Source: CAWJLS01 sp963843755 (GTDB taxonomy: Bacteria > Acidobacteriota > Thermoanaerobaculia > Multivoradales > DATKCC01). Taken from it: a DNA stretch of 64,000 nucleotides. Every line of letters starts with the position of its first letter. The first letter of the stretch is position 1. The notes under the pieces were generated by a model. It searched no databases, was not told the origin of the DNA, and worked only from the letters and a program-made list of their open reading frames with translations. The DNA lies in contig CAWJLS010000013.1 of the NCBI GenBank assembly GCA_963843755.1, positions 62,001 through 126,000 on the forward strand. Direction: 5' to 3'. Position numbers and translations under genes: made by a program. Positions 8,692 through 20,289 of the stretch are shown piece by piece.

Positions 8692-9732
8692 TCAGGCGGC
8701 TTCGTCCGGCGCGGAGAGGGCGCGGAGCGCGGCGCGCTCCCGGTCGGTCAGGAACGCCGCGGCGAGGGCGTTCTCCTGGCAGCGGAGCAGGGCGGCCTCG
8801 TCCAGTCCGAGCTCTGCCTGCGCCACCCGGTACTCGTGGGCCAGGTCGATGCCGCTGATCGACGGGTCGTCGGTGTTGATCGTCGCCGCCAGGCCGCGCT
8901 CGAGGAAGCGCCCGAGGGGATGCTCGTCCCAGGTGGCGACGGTGCTGGTCTGGAGGTTGCTCGTCGGGCAGACCTCCAGAGGGATCGCCCGCTCGGCCAG
9001 CAGGTCGAGCACCGACGGGTCGTCGATCGCCCGGATGCCGTGGCCGATCCGTTCGGCGCCGAGCCCGAGGACCGCCTGGCGGACGCTCTCGGCGCCGTCG
9101 GCCTCGCCGGCGTGGGCGATGGCCCGGAGACCGGCCTCGCGGGCGCGGCGGAAGTGATCGACGAACAGGTCGCCCGGCCAGTTGGCCTCGTCGCCGGCCA
9201 GGTCGAGGGCGACGACGCCGCGGTCGCGCCCGGCCAGGGCGGCCTCGAGCTCGACGTAGCCGGTCTCCTGGCCGAAGTTGCGCGAGATGATGCCGATGAG
9301 CCGCGCTCGCGGCGGCAGGCCGCGGGCGATGCGGGCGGCCTCGGCCTCGGTCGCCAGCGCCTCCTCGATGCCGTCGCAGACCGCCTCCACCACGGCGGCC
9401 GGCTCGAGGCCGTGGGGCTCGGCCATGAACCAGGGGCTGAAGCGCAGCTCCAGGTAGTCGATCTCCTCGGCCGCGGCGTCCTCCACGTTTTCCCGGGCGA
9501 TCCGGCGCACGGCGTCGTAGTCCGCCATGACCTGGCGCAGGACTTCGAAACGGCGCAGGAACCCGATCAGGTCCGGCTCCGGCTCGGTGATCTGGACGTA
9601 CGGCCGGAGCGTCTCCAGGTCGTCGGCGGGCAGCGCGATCCCGCGGTCGCGGGCGATGTCCAGGACGGTGGCCAGCCGGACGTTGCCGTCCAGGTGGCGA
9701 TGGAGCTCGACCAGGGGAAATCCGTTGCGCAT
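8692..9732 (-). CDS. add: Adenosine deaminase
   Basis: 346 residues, the usual length for bacterial adenosine deaminase, which converts adenosine (and deoxyadenosine) to inosine in purine salvage. Seen in order: HRHLDGN (first metal-binding His pair), YLELRFSPW, LDLAGDE, HAGEADG with the catalytic Glu, ERIGHG, CPTSNLQT and NTDDPSIS with the metal-binding Asp. The sequence is close to enterobacterial Add throughout. The start at 9732 (MRNGFPL) was chosen because the added 21 residues of the longer frame are not family-like. TATACCCT-like bases lie just upstream. It is monocistronic and divergent from the glutamate dehydrogenase gene. Confidence 0.95.
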   Translation of the reverse strand: MRNGFPLVELHRHLDGNVRLATVLDIARDRGIALPADDLETLRPYVQITEPEPDLIGFLRRFEVLRQVMADYDAVRRIARENVEDAAAEEIDYLELRFSPWFMAEPHGLEPAAVVEAVCDGIEEALATEAEAARIARGLPPRARLIGIISRNFGQETGYVELEAALAGRDRGVVALDLAGDEANWPGDLFVDHFRRAREAGLRAIAHAGEADGAESVRQAVLGLGAERIGHGIRAIDDPSVLDLLAERAIPLEVCPTSNLQTSTVATWDEHPLGRFLERGLAATINTDDPSISGIDLAHEYRVAQAELGLDEAALLRCQENALAAAFLTDRERAALRALSAPDEAA

Positions 9733-9822
9733 CGGTTCGCCGGAGGGTATAGCGGCCGAACCTCCCACGCAAGCCGTCCCGGGGTAGCCAAACACCCCCG
9801 GGGATGCGCTAGCCTAGGAGCC

Positions 9823-9876
9823 TGCGCGGCAGAACCGCGTGACCGCGTTGCTGCGGCCGCGCGGTCCTGCCGCGCA
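9823..9876 (+). other. Long inverted repeat / hairpin in the glutamate dehydrogenase leader
   Basis: Arms TGCGCGGCAG (9823-9832) and CTGCCGCGCA (9867-9876) pair perfectly. After one mismatch ACCGCG (9834-9839) pairs with CGCGGT (9860-9865), giving about 16 pairs around a 20-base, GC-rich loop. A TAGCCT -10-like box lies at about 9810, so the hairpin would sit at the very 5' end of the mRNA for the gene at 9941. It could protect the transcript, be an operator, or attenuate. No U-tract follows, so a simple terminator is unlikely. Confidence 0.5.
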
Positions 9877-9940
9877 AACTCTTAGCGCTTGTCACGTGAC
9901 CCCGCGGCACTGGCGCCGCGGAGTCCGGGAGGGGAAGTAG

Positions 9941-12900
9941 ATGCCATCGTCGACCGCAGAGATCGCCAAGGCCGAGCTCGTCGGAGAGCTGGCCGCCATG
10001 GCCCGGGAACGGGTCGCCGCCTCGGGAGAGGCCACAGAGGAGGACGGACCCGAAGCGGCAGAGCGGTTCGTCCGGGACTGCTACGAAACCATCGCCCCGG
10101 ACGACCTCCTGGTACGGGAGAAGGAGGACCTGGTCGGCGGGGCGCTCTCGCTGTGGCGCTTCGGTCGTGAGCGCACGCCGGGGGAGCCGAAGATCCGTAT
10201 CTACAATCCGACCCGCGAGGAGCACGGGTGGGAGTCGCCGCACACCGTGATCGAAACGGTCAACGACGACATGCGGTTCCTCGTCGACTCGACCACCTCC
10301 TCGCTCAACGGCCGCGACCACGCGGTGCAGCTCGTCCTCCACCCGGTGGTCGGCGTCCGCCGCGACGAGAGCCACGTCCGGCGGGAGCTCACCCTGGGCA
10401 GCGAGGGCGAGAGCGGCCTGTTGCCAGAGTCGTACATGCAGGTCGAGGTCGAGCGGATCTTCGACCCGGAGGAGATGGAGGCCACGCGGACGGACCTCGA
10501 GACGGTGCTCCGCGACGTTCGGGCGGCGGTCACGGACTGGCTGCCCATGCGCGAGAAGATGGCCGAGGCCCTGGACAGTTGGGAGGAGAGCCCGCCGCCG
10601 GTCGATCCGGAGGAGCTGGAGGAGGCGCGGCGCTTCCTGCGCTGGCTCGACGACGACCACTTCACCTTCCTCGGCTATCGCGAGCTGGACCTGGTCGCCG
10701 AGGGCGGTAAGGACTACCTCAAGCTGGTCGAGGGGTCGAGCCTGGGCATCTTCCGGGTGCGCGAGACCGAGGCATCCCACCGCCTGCGTCCGCTGACCGC
10801 GAAGATGGCCGAGTTCGCCCGCAAGCCGAAGCTGCTGTTCGTCACCAAGGCCAACCCGCGGGCGACGGTGCACCGCCCGGCGCACATGGACTACGTCGGG
10901 GTCAAGCGGTTCGACGACAACGGTGTGGTGCTCGGCGAGAGCCGGTTCCTCGGCCTGTTCACCTCGGTGGCGTACAACCGCCAGGCGCGCAAGATCCCGC
11001 TGCTCCAAAAGAAGGTGGAGCGGACCCTCGAGCGCGCCGGCTTCCGGCCGGACAGCCACGACGGCAAGGCGCTGGTCCACATCCTCGAGACCTTCCCCCG
11101 CGACGAGCTGTTCCAGATCTCCGAGAAGCGGCTGTTCGAGATCAGCCTCGGCATCCTGCAGCTCCAGGAGCGCCAGCGCATCGCCCTGTTCGTCCGCCAC
11201 GACCCGTTCGAGCGCTTCGTCTCCTGCCTGGTCTACGTGCCGCGCGACCGCTTCAACACCGAGCTGCGGCTGCAGGTCGAGGCGATCCTGGAGGCGGCGT
11301 TCCACGGCAAGGTGACCTCCTACTACACCCAGGTCAGCGACTCGCCCCTGGCCCGTCTCCACTACATCGTCCAGACCAGGCCGGGGAAGCTGCCGCCCTA
11401 CGACGTCAAGCAGATCGAGACCCAGCTCGCCGAGGCGGCCCGCACCTGGAGCGACCACCTCTACGAGGCGATGATGAGCGGGGAGGAGGGCGAGCGGCGG
11501 GTCCGGCAGTTCAAGCGCTACCGCGACGCCTTCCCGACCTTCTACCGGGAGCGGTTCGGCATCGAGGACGCGGTGTTCGACATTCGCGAGATCGAGCAGG
11601 TGCTCGAGCATGGCGGTCTCGGCATGCATCTCTACCGCTCGCCCGACTGCGCGGAGCACGAGTTCCGCTTCAAGATCTACCACCCGGCGACGCCGGTCGC
11701 CCTCTCCGACGTGCTGCCGCTGCTCGAGAACATGGGCGTGCGGGTCGGTTCGGAGATCCCGTTCGAGGTGACGCCGGCCGAGGCCCCGGCCAGCGTCTGG
11801 ATCCACGACTTCGGGCTCGAGGCACGGGACGGTCTCGCCGTCAGCCTGGACGAGCTCCAGGAGGTCTTCCCGGAGGCGTTTCAACGCGCCTGGACCGGGG
11901 CGGTGGAGAACGACGGTTTCAACCGGCTGGTGGTGCGGGCCGGACTGGCCTGGCACGAGGTGCTGGTGCTGCGGGCCTACGCCAAGTTCCTGCGCCAGGC
12001 GCGCTCGGCGTTCAGCCAGGTCTACATGCAGGAGACGCTGGTCAACAACCCGCGGCTGGCCCGGCTGCTGGTCGACCTGTTCGAGGTCCGCTTCGATCCC
12101 GACCAGGACCCGGAGACCGCCGTGGAGCACCGCTCCGAGGTGGAGGCGCGGGTGCAGGCGGCGCTCGGCGAGGTGCGGAGCCTGGACGAGGACCGCATCT
12201 TGCGGCGCTTCCTCAGCCTGGTCGACCACACGGTGCGCACCAACCACTACCAGCGCACCGAGGCGGGGGAGCGCAAGCCGTACCTGTCGCTCAAGATCTC
12301 CTCGTCGGAGGTCAAGCTGCTGCCCCAGCCGCGGCCGCTGTACGAGATCTTCGTCTACTCGCCGCGCACGGAGGCGGTCCACCTGCGCGGTGGCAAGGTC
12401 GCCCGCGGCGGCGTCCGCTGGTCGGATCGGCGGGAGGATTTCCGCACCGAGATCCTCGGCCTGATGAAGGCGCAGATGGTCAAGAACGCGGTCATCGTGC
12501 CGGTCGGCGCCAAGGGCGGTTTCGTGGTCAAGCGGCCGCCGGTGGGCGGCGACCGCGAGGCGTTCCAGCGCGAGGGGATCGCCTGCTACGAAACCATGAT
12601 CCGGGGGCTGCTCGACCTGACCGACAACCTGGTCGATGGCGAGATCGTGCCGCCGGAGCGGGTGGTGCGCCTCGACCCGGGCGACGATCCGTATCTGGTG
12701 GTGGCGGCGGACAAGGGCACGGCCCAGTTCTCGGACATCGCCAACCGGATCGCCGCCGAGTACGGCTTCTGGCTCCACGACGCGTTCGCCTCGGGCGGCT
12801 CCGCCGGCTACGACCACAAGGCGATGGGGATCACCGCCCGCGGCGCCTGGGTGGCGGTGGAGCGCCACTTCCGCGAGCTCGGCCACGACATCCGCAAAGA

Positions 12901-14812
12901 GGACTTCACGGTGGTCGGCGTCGGCGACATGTCGGGCGACGTCTTCGGCAATGGCATGCTGCTGTCCGAGCACACGAAGCTGGTCGGCGCTTTCAATCAC
13001 CTGCACATCTTCGTCGACCCCGACCCCGATCCGGCGGTCTCGTTCAAGGAGCGCCAGCGCCTGTTCGCCCTGCCGCGCTCGAGCTGGACGGACTACGATC
13101 ACAGCCTGCTCTCCGCCGGCGGCGCGGTCTACGACCGCAACGCCAAGGCGATCGACCTGTCGCCCGAGATCCGGTCGCTGGTCGGCATCCGCGAGGAGTC
13201 GGTGCCGCCCAACCGGTTGATCCAGGCCCTGCTGACGGCCAAGGTCGACCTGCTGTGGTTCGGCGGTATCGGGACCTTTGTCAAGGCCTCGCAGCAGACC
13301 AACGGCCAGGCCGGCGACCGGGCCAACGATGCCGTCCGGGTCGACGCCTCGGCGCTGCGCTGCCGGGTGCTGGGGGAGGGCGCGAACCTCGGCATCACCC
13401 AGCAGGGGCGGATCGAGTACGCCCTGCGCGGAGGCCGGCTCAACACCGACGCCATCGACAACTCGGCCGGCGTCGACACCTCGGACCACGAGGTCAACAT
13501 CAAGATCCTGCTCGGCGGCGTGCTGGCGGCCGGCGGAATGGACCTCGAAGCCCGCAACCGGCTGCTCGGAGAGATGACCACGGAAGTGGCGGCGCTGGTG
13601 CTGCGGGACAACTACCTCCAGACCCAGGCGCTGTCGGTCGCCGAGGCCCAGGGACCGGCCCTGCTCGACGCCCAGCAGCGGATGATGCGCCAGCTCGAAC
13701 GGGCCGGCCGCCTCGACCGCAAGCTGGAAGGGCTGCCCGACGACGAGGCGCTGGCCGAGCGCCAAGCGAGCGGCGCGGGGCTGACCCGGCCCGAGCTGGC
13801 GGTGCTGCTCGCCTACAGCAAGATCTCGCTCTACCACGACATCGTCGAGTCGAGCCTGCTCGACGACCCACTGCTGTCGAAGGACCTGGTGGTCTACTTC
13901 CCCGGGCCGCTCCAGGAGCGCTTCCGGGAGGCGATCGAGCAGCACCGCCTGCGGCGGGAGATCATCGCCACCTACATCACCAACAGCATGGTCAACCGGG
14001 TCGGCCCCACGTTCGTGACCGAGATGACCGCCCAGAGCGGTACCGATGTCGCCGACGTGGCGAGGGCCTACACGGTTACCCGGGAGGCGTTCGACCTGCG
14101 CTCCCTGTGGCGCGCGATCGAGGACCTCGACGACCAGGTGTCCGCGGACGTCCAGCTCCGGATGATCGTCGCCGCCGGCCGGGTGGTGGAGCGGGTCACC
14201 CTCTGGTTCCTGCGCAACACGGAGCCGCCGCTCGACATCAGCCCGTGCACCGAGGAGCTGCGGCCGGCCGTCACGACGCTGATCGAGACGCTCCACGACC
14301 TGCTGCCGCGGGCGGAGATGAACGAGCTGCGCAAGCGGGAGCGGGCGCTGCTCAAGGAGGGGGTGCCGGAGGCGCTGGCCCACCGGGTCGCGGCGATGCC
14401 GGTGCTGGCCGCGGCATGCGACATCTGGGCGATCGCCCACCGGACCGGCCGGGCGGTGGAGGCGGTCGGGCGCATCTACTTCGTGCTCGGCGACCGCTTC
14501 CGCCTCGACTGGCTGCGCGAGGCGGCGTCCCGCCTGAGCGCCGACGGACGCTGGCAGCGCTCGGCGGTCGGGGCGGTGGTCGACGACCTGTTCGCCCACC
14601 AGAGCGACCTGACCGACAAGGTGCTGGCCTCGATCCCCGCCGACGAGGACGTCACGCCGCGCAAGGCGATCGACGCCTGGGCCAAGCGCCGCCAGGGGGT
14701 CGTCGGGCGGACCGAGGACGTGCTGCGGGAGCTGCGCTCCTCGAAGTCCCTCGATCTGGCCATGCTCATGGTGGTCGACGACCAGCTCCGCCGGCTGGTG
14801 GAGGAGGGGTAG
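9941..14812 (+). CDS. gdhB: NAD-specific glutamate dehydrogenase, large (180 kDa) type
   Basis: 1623 residues, the size of the long NAD-GDH family, which deaminates glutamate to 2-oxoglutarate and feeds amino acid carbon into the TCA cycle. The N-terminal ~700 residues are the regulatory ACT-like and helical region. The catalytic core starts near residue 810: GGVRWSDRREDFRTE, KNAVIVPVGAKGGFV, a Rossmann-type VVGVGDMSGDVFGNGM at about 990, and GGIGTFVK. The C-terminal 400 residues include the conserved LLAYSKISLYHDI region. GGAGGGGAAG lies just before the ATG. A strong hairpin occupies the leader. It probably uses glutamate supplied by transaminases such as those elsewhere in the window (inference). 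Confidence 0.93.
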   Translation: MPSSTAEIAKAELVGELAAMARERVAASGEATEEDGPEAAERFVRDCYETIAPDDLLVREKEDLVGGALSLWRFGRERTPGEPKIRIYNPTREEHGWESPHTVIETVNDDMRFLVDSTTSSLNGRDHAVQLVLHPVVGVRRDESHVRRELTLGSEGESGLLPESYMQVEVERIFDPEEMEATRTDLETVLRDVRAAVTDWLPMREKMAEALDSWEESPPPVDPEELEEARRFLRWLDDDHFTFLGYRELDLVAEGGKDYLKLVEGSSLGIFRVRETEASHRLRPLTAKMAEFARKPKLLFVTKANPRATVHRPAHMDYVGVKRFDDNGVVLGESRFLGLFTSVAYNRQARKIPLLQKKVERTLERAGFRPDSHDGKALVHILETFPRDELFQISEKRLFEISLGILQLQERQRIALFVRHDPFERFVSCLVYVPRDRFNTELRLQVEAILEAAFHGKVTSYYTQVSDSPLARLHYIVQTRPGKLPPYDVKQIETQLAEAARTWSDHLYEAMMSGEEGERRVRQFKRYRDAFPTFYRERFGIEDAVFDIREIEQVLEHGGLGMHLYRSPDCAEHEFRFKIYHPATPVALSDVLPLLENMGVRVGSEIPFEVTPAEAPASVWIHDFGLEARDGLAVSLDELQEVFPEAFQRAWTGAVENDGFNRLVVRAGLAWHEVLVLRAYAKFLRQARSAFSQVYMQETLVNNPRLARLLVDLFEVRFDPDQDPETAVEHRSEVEARVQAALGEVRSLDEDRILRRFLSLVDHTVRTNHYQRTEAGERKPYLSLKISSSEVKLLPQPRPLYEIFVYSPRTEAVHLRGGKVARGGVRWSDRREDFRTEILGLMKAQMVKNAVIVPVGAKGGFVVKRPPVGGDREAFQREGIACYETMIRGLLDLTDNLVDGEIVPPERVVRLDPGDDPYLVVAADKGTAQFSDIANRIAAEYGFWLHDAFASGGSAGYDHKAMGITARGAWVAVERHFRELGHDIRKEDFTVVGVGDMSGDVFGNGMLLSEHTKLVGAFNHLHIFVDPDPDPAVSFKERQRLFALPRSSWTDYDHSLLSAGGAVYDRNAKAIDLSPEIRSLVGIREESVPPNRLIQALLTAKVDLLWFGGIGTFVKASQQTNGQAGDRANDAVRVDASALRCRVLGEGANLGITQQGRIEYALRGGRLNTDAIDNSAGVDTSDHEVNIKILLGGVLAAGGMDLEARNRLLGEMTTEVAALVLRDNYLQTQALSVAEAQGPALLDAQQRMMRQLERAGRLDRKLEGLPDDEALAERQASGAGLTRPELAVLLAYSKISLYHDIVESSLLDDPLLSKDLVVYFPGPLQERFREAIEQHRLRREIIATYITNSMVNRVGPTFVTEMTAQSGTDVADVARAYTVTREAFDLRSLWRAIEDLDDQVSADVQLRMIVAAGRVVERVTLWFLRNTEPPLDISPCTEELRPAVTTLIETLHDLLPRAEMNELRKRERALLKEGVPEALAHRVAAMPVLAAACDIWAIAHRTGRAVEAVGRIYFVLGDRFRLDWLREAASRLSADGRWQRSAVGAVVDDLFAHQSDLTDKVLASIPADEDVTPRKAIDAWAKRRQGVVGRTEDVLRELRSSKSLDLAMLMVVDDQLRRLVEEG

Positions 14813-14843
14813 CCCGGTCGCTCCGGAGTCGCGAGCCGCCTGC

Positions 14844-14849
14844 TAGACT
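14844..14849 (+). promoter_or_regulatory. -10 box TAGACT for the peroxiredoxin gene
   Basis: TAGACT lies about 70 bases before the ATG at 14920. The same or a similar hexamer precedes several other genes here (rpsF TAGAAT, gmk TAGACT). A short hairpin (CGATCC/GGATCG) and the ribosome binding site GGAGGA follow. Confidence 0.4.
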
Positions 14850-15147
14850 GACCGCGTTTCGACGATCCCTGAAGGATCGAACCCGACCGGAGACCCCCGA
14901 CCCTGGAGGAGAGCACCCGATGGCACGACGGACGACCGCTGTCGCCCTGGCGACGGCCCTGACCATCTTGACCTGGAGCGCCTGCGCGAGCGCCGAGACG
15001 AAGGCCCCGGCCGGCGACGACCGGGGACCCGCGATCGGCGCCGAGGCTCCGGACTTCCAGCTTCCCGCCGTCGCAGGCGGGGAGGTCACCCTGAGCGAGC
15101 TCCGCGGCGCGCCGGTGGTGTTGATCTTCTTCCGCGGAGCCTGGTGA

Positions 15148-15182
15148 CCGTTCTGCCGCAAGCAGCTGGTCGAGCTGCAAGG
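15148..15182 (+). promoter_or_regulatory. Putative bacterial SECIS element
   Basis: Immediately after the in-frame TGA, GCAGCT (15162-15167) and AGCTGC (15173-15178) pair perfectly around a five-base loop GGTCG. The loop begins 20 bases after the TGA and starts with G. Known bacterial SECIS elements have an apical loop about 16-37 bases downstream with a G in its first two positions, read by SelB. The lower stem is interrupted by A-A mismatches. Folding and comparison with homologues were not possible here. Confidence 0.6.
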
Positions 15183-15478
15183 TCATCTGGATGAGCTCCG
15201 GTCCCTGGGTGCGCGGGTGCTGGCGGTGAGCGCCGATCAGCAGTCACGCCTGGCCCAGTTCGCCGAGGGCAACGACATCACCTATCCGCTGCTGATCGAC
15301 GCCGACGGGTCGGTGTTCGACCGCTACGGCATCCGCAACCGGCGGAGCACCGACGCCGTGTTGCCCGATCCGACGGCGCTGGTGCTCGACGCCGATGGCC
15401 GGGTGCGCTACAAGCGGATCGACGTCGACTTCCGGGTCCGCCCGCCCGCCCGGGACCTGGTCGACGCCGTGCGGGCCC

Positions 15479-17507
<2,029 letters not shown>

Positions 17508-17511
<4 letters not shown>

Positions 17512-18581
17512 TTGTCCTCCCAGTCCCAGAAGTAGTCGGCGTTGCTCAGCAGCTCGGACTCCGGCTCCTCGGCCTCGGGGGCGCCGCCGGCGGCGTCCCG
17601 GCGAGCGACCCGCAAGGTCTCCTCGAGCTCGGTGAGCTCGCCCCGCCAGTAGTCCTCGGTGCCGAAGTGGGGGAAGGCGCGGGGGAAGAACGGGTCGTGC
17701 CAGCGGCGGGCCAGCCAGGCGCTGTAGTTGACGATGCGCAGGCCGCGCAGCGGCTCGATCAGCTTCAGGCTCGCGCGGTCGAACTCGCGGAAGCGTTCGT
17801 AGCCCTCGATGAACGCGTCGCGCAGACGGGCGGTCTCGGCGTCGCGCCCCGGCAGGCAGAGCCACAGGTCCTGGACCGCGGGGCCGGTGACCATGTCGTC
17901 GAAGTCGAGCACCCGCAGCACGCCGTCGCGCACCAGCAGGTTCGAGACGTGGAGATCGCCGTGGATGCGGTGCAGGGCGACGCCGTCGCGGGCGACCAGG
18001 GCGTCGTAGAGGGCGCCCAGCTCGCGGGCGACCTCGGTGTAGCGCGGCGCGAGGTGGCCGGGAACCGCCTGGTGCTCGTCCATCCAGGCCAGGTTGCGGT
18101 GGACGAAGTACTCGGCCGAGAGCGACGGCCGGTGCGGCGCGCTCTCGCGGGCGCCGACCGCGTGCAGGCGCGCGGCGAGCATGCCGACCCGGGGGGCGAG
18201 CGCGCGGTCGATCTCGTCCGGCGCCCGGCCGCCCCGCCGGTCGGACAGGGCGTAGTGGATGCCGTGGGCGGTGTGGACGCTCTCGCCGTCGGGGAACCGG
18301 CGGAAGGAGCACACCGGGATCTCCTCCTCGGCGAGCTGGTCGAGGTAACGGTGCTCGTCGAGGATCTGCTCGCGGCTCCAGCGCGACGGGCGGTAGAACT
18401 TGGCGATCACCCGCGTGCGGTCGGAGAGCTCGACCTCGTAGACCCGGTTCTCGTAGGCGTTGAGCGGGTAGCAGACCGGGTTGGTCTCGAGGCCGGCGGC
18501 CTCGACGGCTTCGAGCACCCGGTCGGGGGTCAGGCCGAGGAACAGGTCGGTCGAGGCGTCGGAGGTGATCATCGGCGCCAT
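17508..18581 (-). CDS. srkA: Serine/threonine protein kinase SrkA (RdoA/YihE) family
   Basis: 357 residues with an aminoglycoside-phosphotransferase-like kinase fold. Characteristic segments are LNAYENRVYEVEL, VIAKFYRPSRWSREQILDEH (ATP-binding Lys), the catalytic loop HRIHGDLHVSNLL and the metal-binding VLDFDDM. These match the stress-response kinase A family, which in enteric bacteria counteracts stress-induced death. The C-terminal ~40 residues are acidic and not conserved. The ATG is one base past the stop of the ketosynthase gene, and its own stop overlaps the aminotransferase start (GTGA), so the genes are co-translated. A second ATG three codons in is an alternative start. Confidence 0.88.
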
Positions 18582-18582
18582 C

Positions 18583-20175
18583 TTACCGGCGCCAGGGTCG
18601 GCTGATGATGCAGGCGTTCACCCCGCCGACTCCCATGCTCAGCTTGCCGGCCGGTGCGTCCGGCGCCGGGCACGACGCGTCGAAGACGAAGCGCTCGTGG
18701 AGCCCACCGATCTCCGGGTTGAGCTCGCCCTCCTCGAGCGGCGTCGGGAAGAGGTGACCCCGCTCGTAACCCAGGTACTGGGCGGTCAGCTCCCAGCCGC
18801 CGGCGGCGGACATGCCGTGGCCGTGGATGCCCTTGCGGGCGGTCGCCACCACCGGGCCCTGGACGCTCGCCTTGAGGGTCTCGACCTCGGTGTAGTCGCC
18901 CGGCGTCGCGGTGGCGTGGAGGTCCCAGGTGCCGAGGGTCGCCGGGTCGATGCCGGAGTCCTGGAGCGCCTGCCGGATCGCCGCGGTCGGCCCTTCGACC
19001 GACGGCGTGATGATGTGGTCGGCGTCCGAGGTGACGCCGACCGCCAGCGGCTCCAGGCCGAGCGGCTGGAAGCCGCAGCCCTCCATGTGGTCGACGTCGC
19101 CGAGGATCCAGACGACCGATCCGCCGGCCACATGGGTGCCGCGCAGCTCGGAGAGGGGCTTCGAGACCCGGCCGTCGGCCGAGATCACCCGGGCGCCGTA
19201 GAAGCCGCCGACCACCAGCGGGTGGGGCGGCGGGTCGGAGGCGCCGACGACGACCGCCTTCGCCTGGCCGGAGCGGATCGCGTCCATGCCCAGCTTGAGG
19301 GCGACGCCGAAGGTGGAGCAGGCGGCGACCGGGGCGAAGGTCGGGCCGGTGATGCCGCCGAGCATGGAGACCTGGGCGGCGGCGATGTTGGCGATGTTCC
19401 AGACCACGTTGGCCGAGACCGCCCGCCACGGCGGCTCCGGCGCCTGCCACTTCTGCTGGAGCCGCGCCAGCCGCCGGCGCTTCTCCTTCATGACGGCCAT
19501 CTTCGCCGCCTGGACCGACCCTTCGAGCTTCAGCCCTTCGACCTCGGTCAGCTCGTCCAGGTAGCTGGCCAGGTCGTTCGAGCGTCCGGCCCAGAAGTGC
19601 CACCAGGCCTCCTCGGCCGCCTCCCGGTCGTCGTCGGTGCCGGCACCGGCCCGGTGCGGGGGAGGCGGCGCGCCGAGCTCCCGTTCCCGGGCGACCTGGT
19701 CGGCCTCGGAGAGGTCGAGGTATTCGGCCAGCTCCCGGTTGCGCGCCGGGTCGGCCCAGAACCGGTCCCAGCGCCGCTGGGCGCGGTAGAGGGTGACGCT
19801 CTCGGCGTAGATGGTGGGCATGGCGCCGAGGCCGGTTCCCACGTAGACGTGAGCGGCGGTGCCGAGCCGCTTGAGCTCCTGTTCGATCCCCCGGTTCTGA
19901 TCGAGCGCCTGGATGAACGCGCCGATGGCGTACTGGATCATCGGATCCATCTTCTCGGCGAGCTGGGGGAAGCGGTTGGGCGGGAAGCGCTCGTCGATCC
20001 ACGGCCGGTAGTCCTCGAACGAGAACGAGGGCTTGCCGACCAGGAAGGTGTCGGGGCCGAAGCCGTTGAACGGCTCCAGCCAGGTCTCGGCCGCCTCGAG
20101 ATTCTCGGCGAAGCTGTCGATGTCGGGCGAGCGCGGGGCGACCAATCCCCAACCGTAGATACCGATGCGCGTCAA
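18583..20175 (-). CDS. Solo beta-ketoacyl synthase-like protein with a large insertion
   Basis: 530 residues of the thiolase/ketosynthase fold. The catalytic Cys is C286 in VAACSTFGVAL; the two His are H420 in DLHATATPGDYTE and H453 in KGIHGHGMSAAGG. All three residues of the Cys-His-His triad are kept, so condensation chemistry is plausible. Compared with FabF (about 410 residues), it has about 120 extra residues between the first ketosynthase strand region and the active-site Cys (about 135-255), rich in Arg, Glu and Trp. The start is TTG at 20175 with GGAGG five bases before it. No acyl carrier protein, reductase or acyltransferase is near, so the pathway is unknown. It leads a coupled leftward unit with SrkA, the aminotransferase and omega-amidase. 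Confidence 0.8.
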   Translation of the reverse strand: MTRIGIYGWGLVAPRSPDIDSFAENLEAAETWLEPFNGFGPDTFLVGKPSFSFEDYRPWIDERFPPNRFPQLAEKMDPMIQYAIGAFIQALDQNRGIEQELKRLGTAAHVYVGTGLGAMPTIYAESVTLYRAQRRWDRFWADPARNRELAEYLDLSEADQVARERELGAPPPPHRAGAGTDDDREAAEEAWWHFWAGRSNDLASYLDELTEVEGLKLEGSVQAAKMAVMKEKRRRLARLQQKWQAPEPPWRAVSANVVWNIANIAAAQVSMLGGITGPTFAPVAACSTFGVALKLGMDAIRSGQAKAVVVGASDPPPHPLVVGGFYGARVISADGRVSKPLSELRGTHVAGGSVVWILGDVDHMEGCGFQPLGLEPLAVGVTSDADHIITPSVEGPTAAIRQALQDSGIDPATLGTWDLHATATPGDYTEVETLKASVQGPVVATARKGIHGHGMSAAGGWELTAQYLGYERGHLFPTPLEEGELNPEIGGLHERFVFDASCPAPDAPAGKLSMGVGGVNACIISRPWRR

Positions 20176-20289
20176 CGTTTCCTCCAGGGGAGTCGGTGGA
20201 TCCGTGGGGCCCGCTATTGTCGCATACCGGAAGAGGGCTCCCGGAGGTGATCCGAGGCGGGGTTGGCAGTCGGCGGGCTCATCCGCCGG

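Noticed and set aside
9809..14599. A 1596-codon open frame on the minus strand across the glutamate dehydrogenase gene
   Set aside because: It is rich in Val, Asp, Gln, Leu, His and Arg and has no domain; it is the antisense shadow of a GC-rich coding region whose sense strand gives a full known protein.
14920..15147. Treating the peroxiredoxin as a simple pseudogene with a nonsense mutation
   Set aside because: The stop is TGA exactly at the catalytic Cys, the rest of the frame is well kept, and a SECIS-like stem follows. A random stop would rarely meet all three conditions, though error cannot be ruled out.
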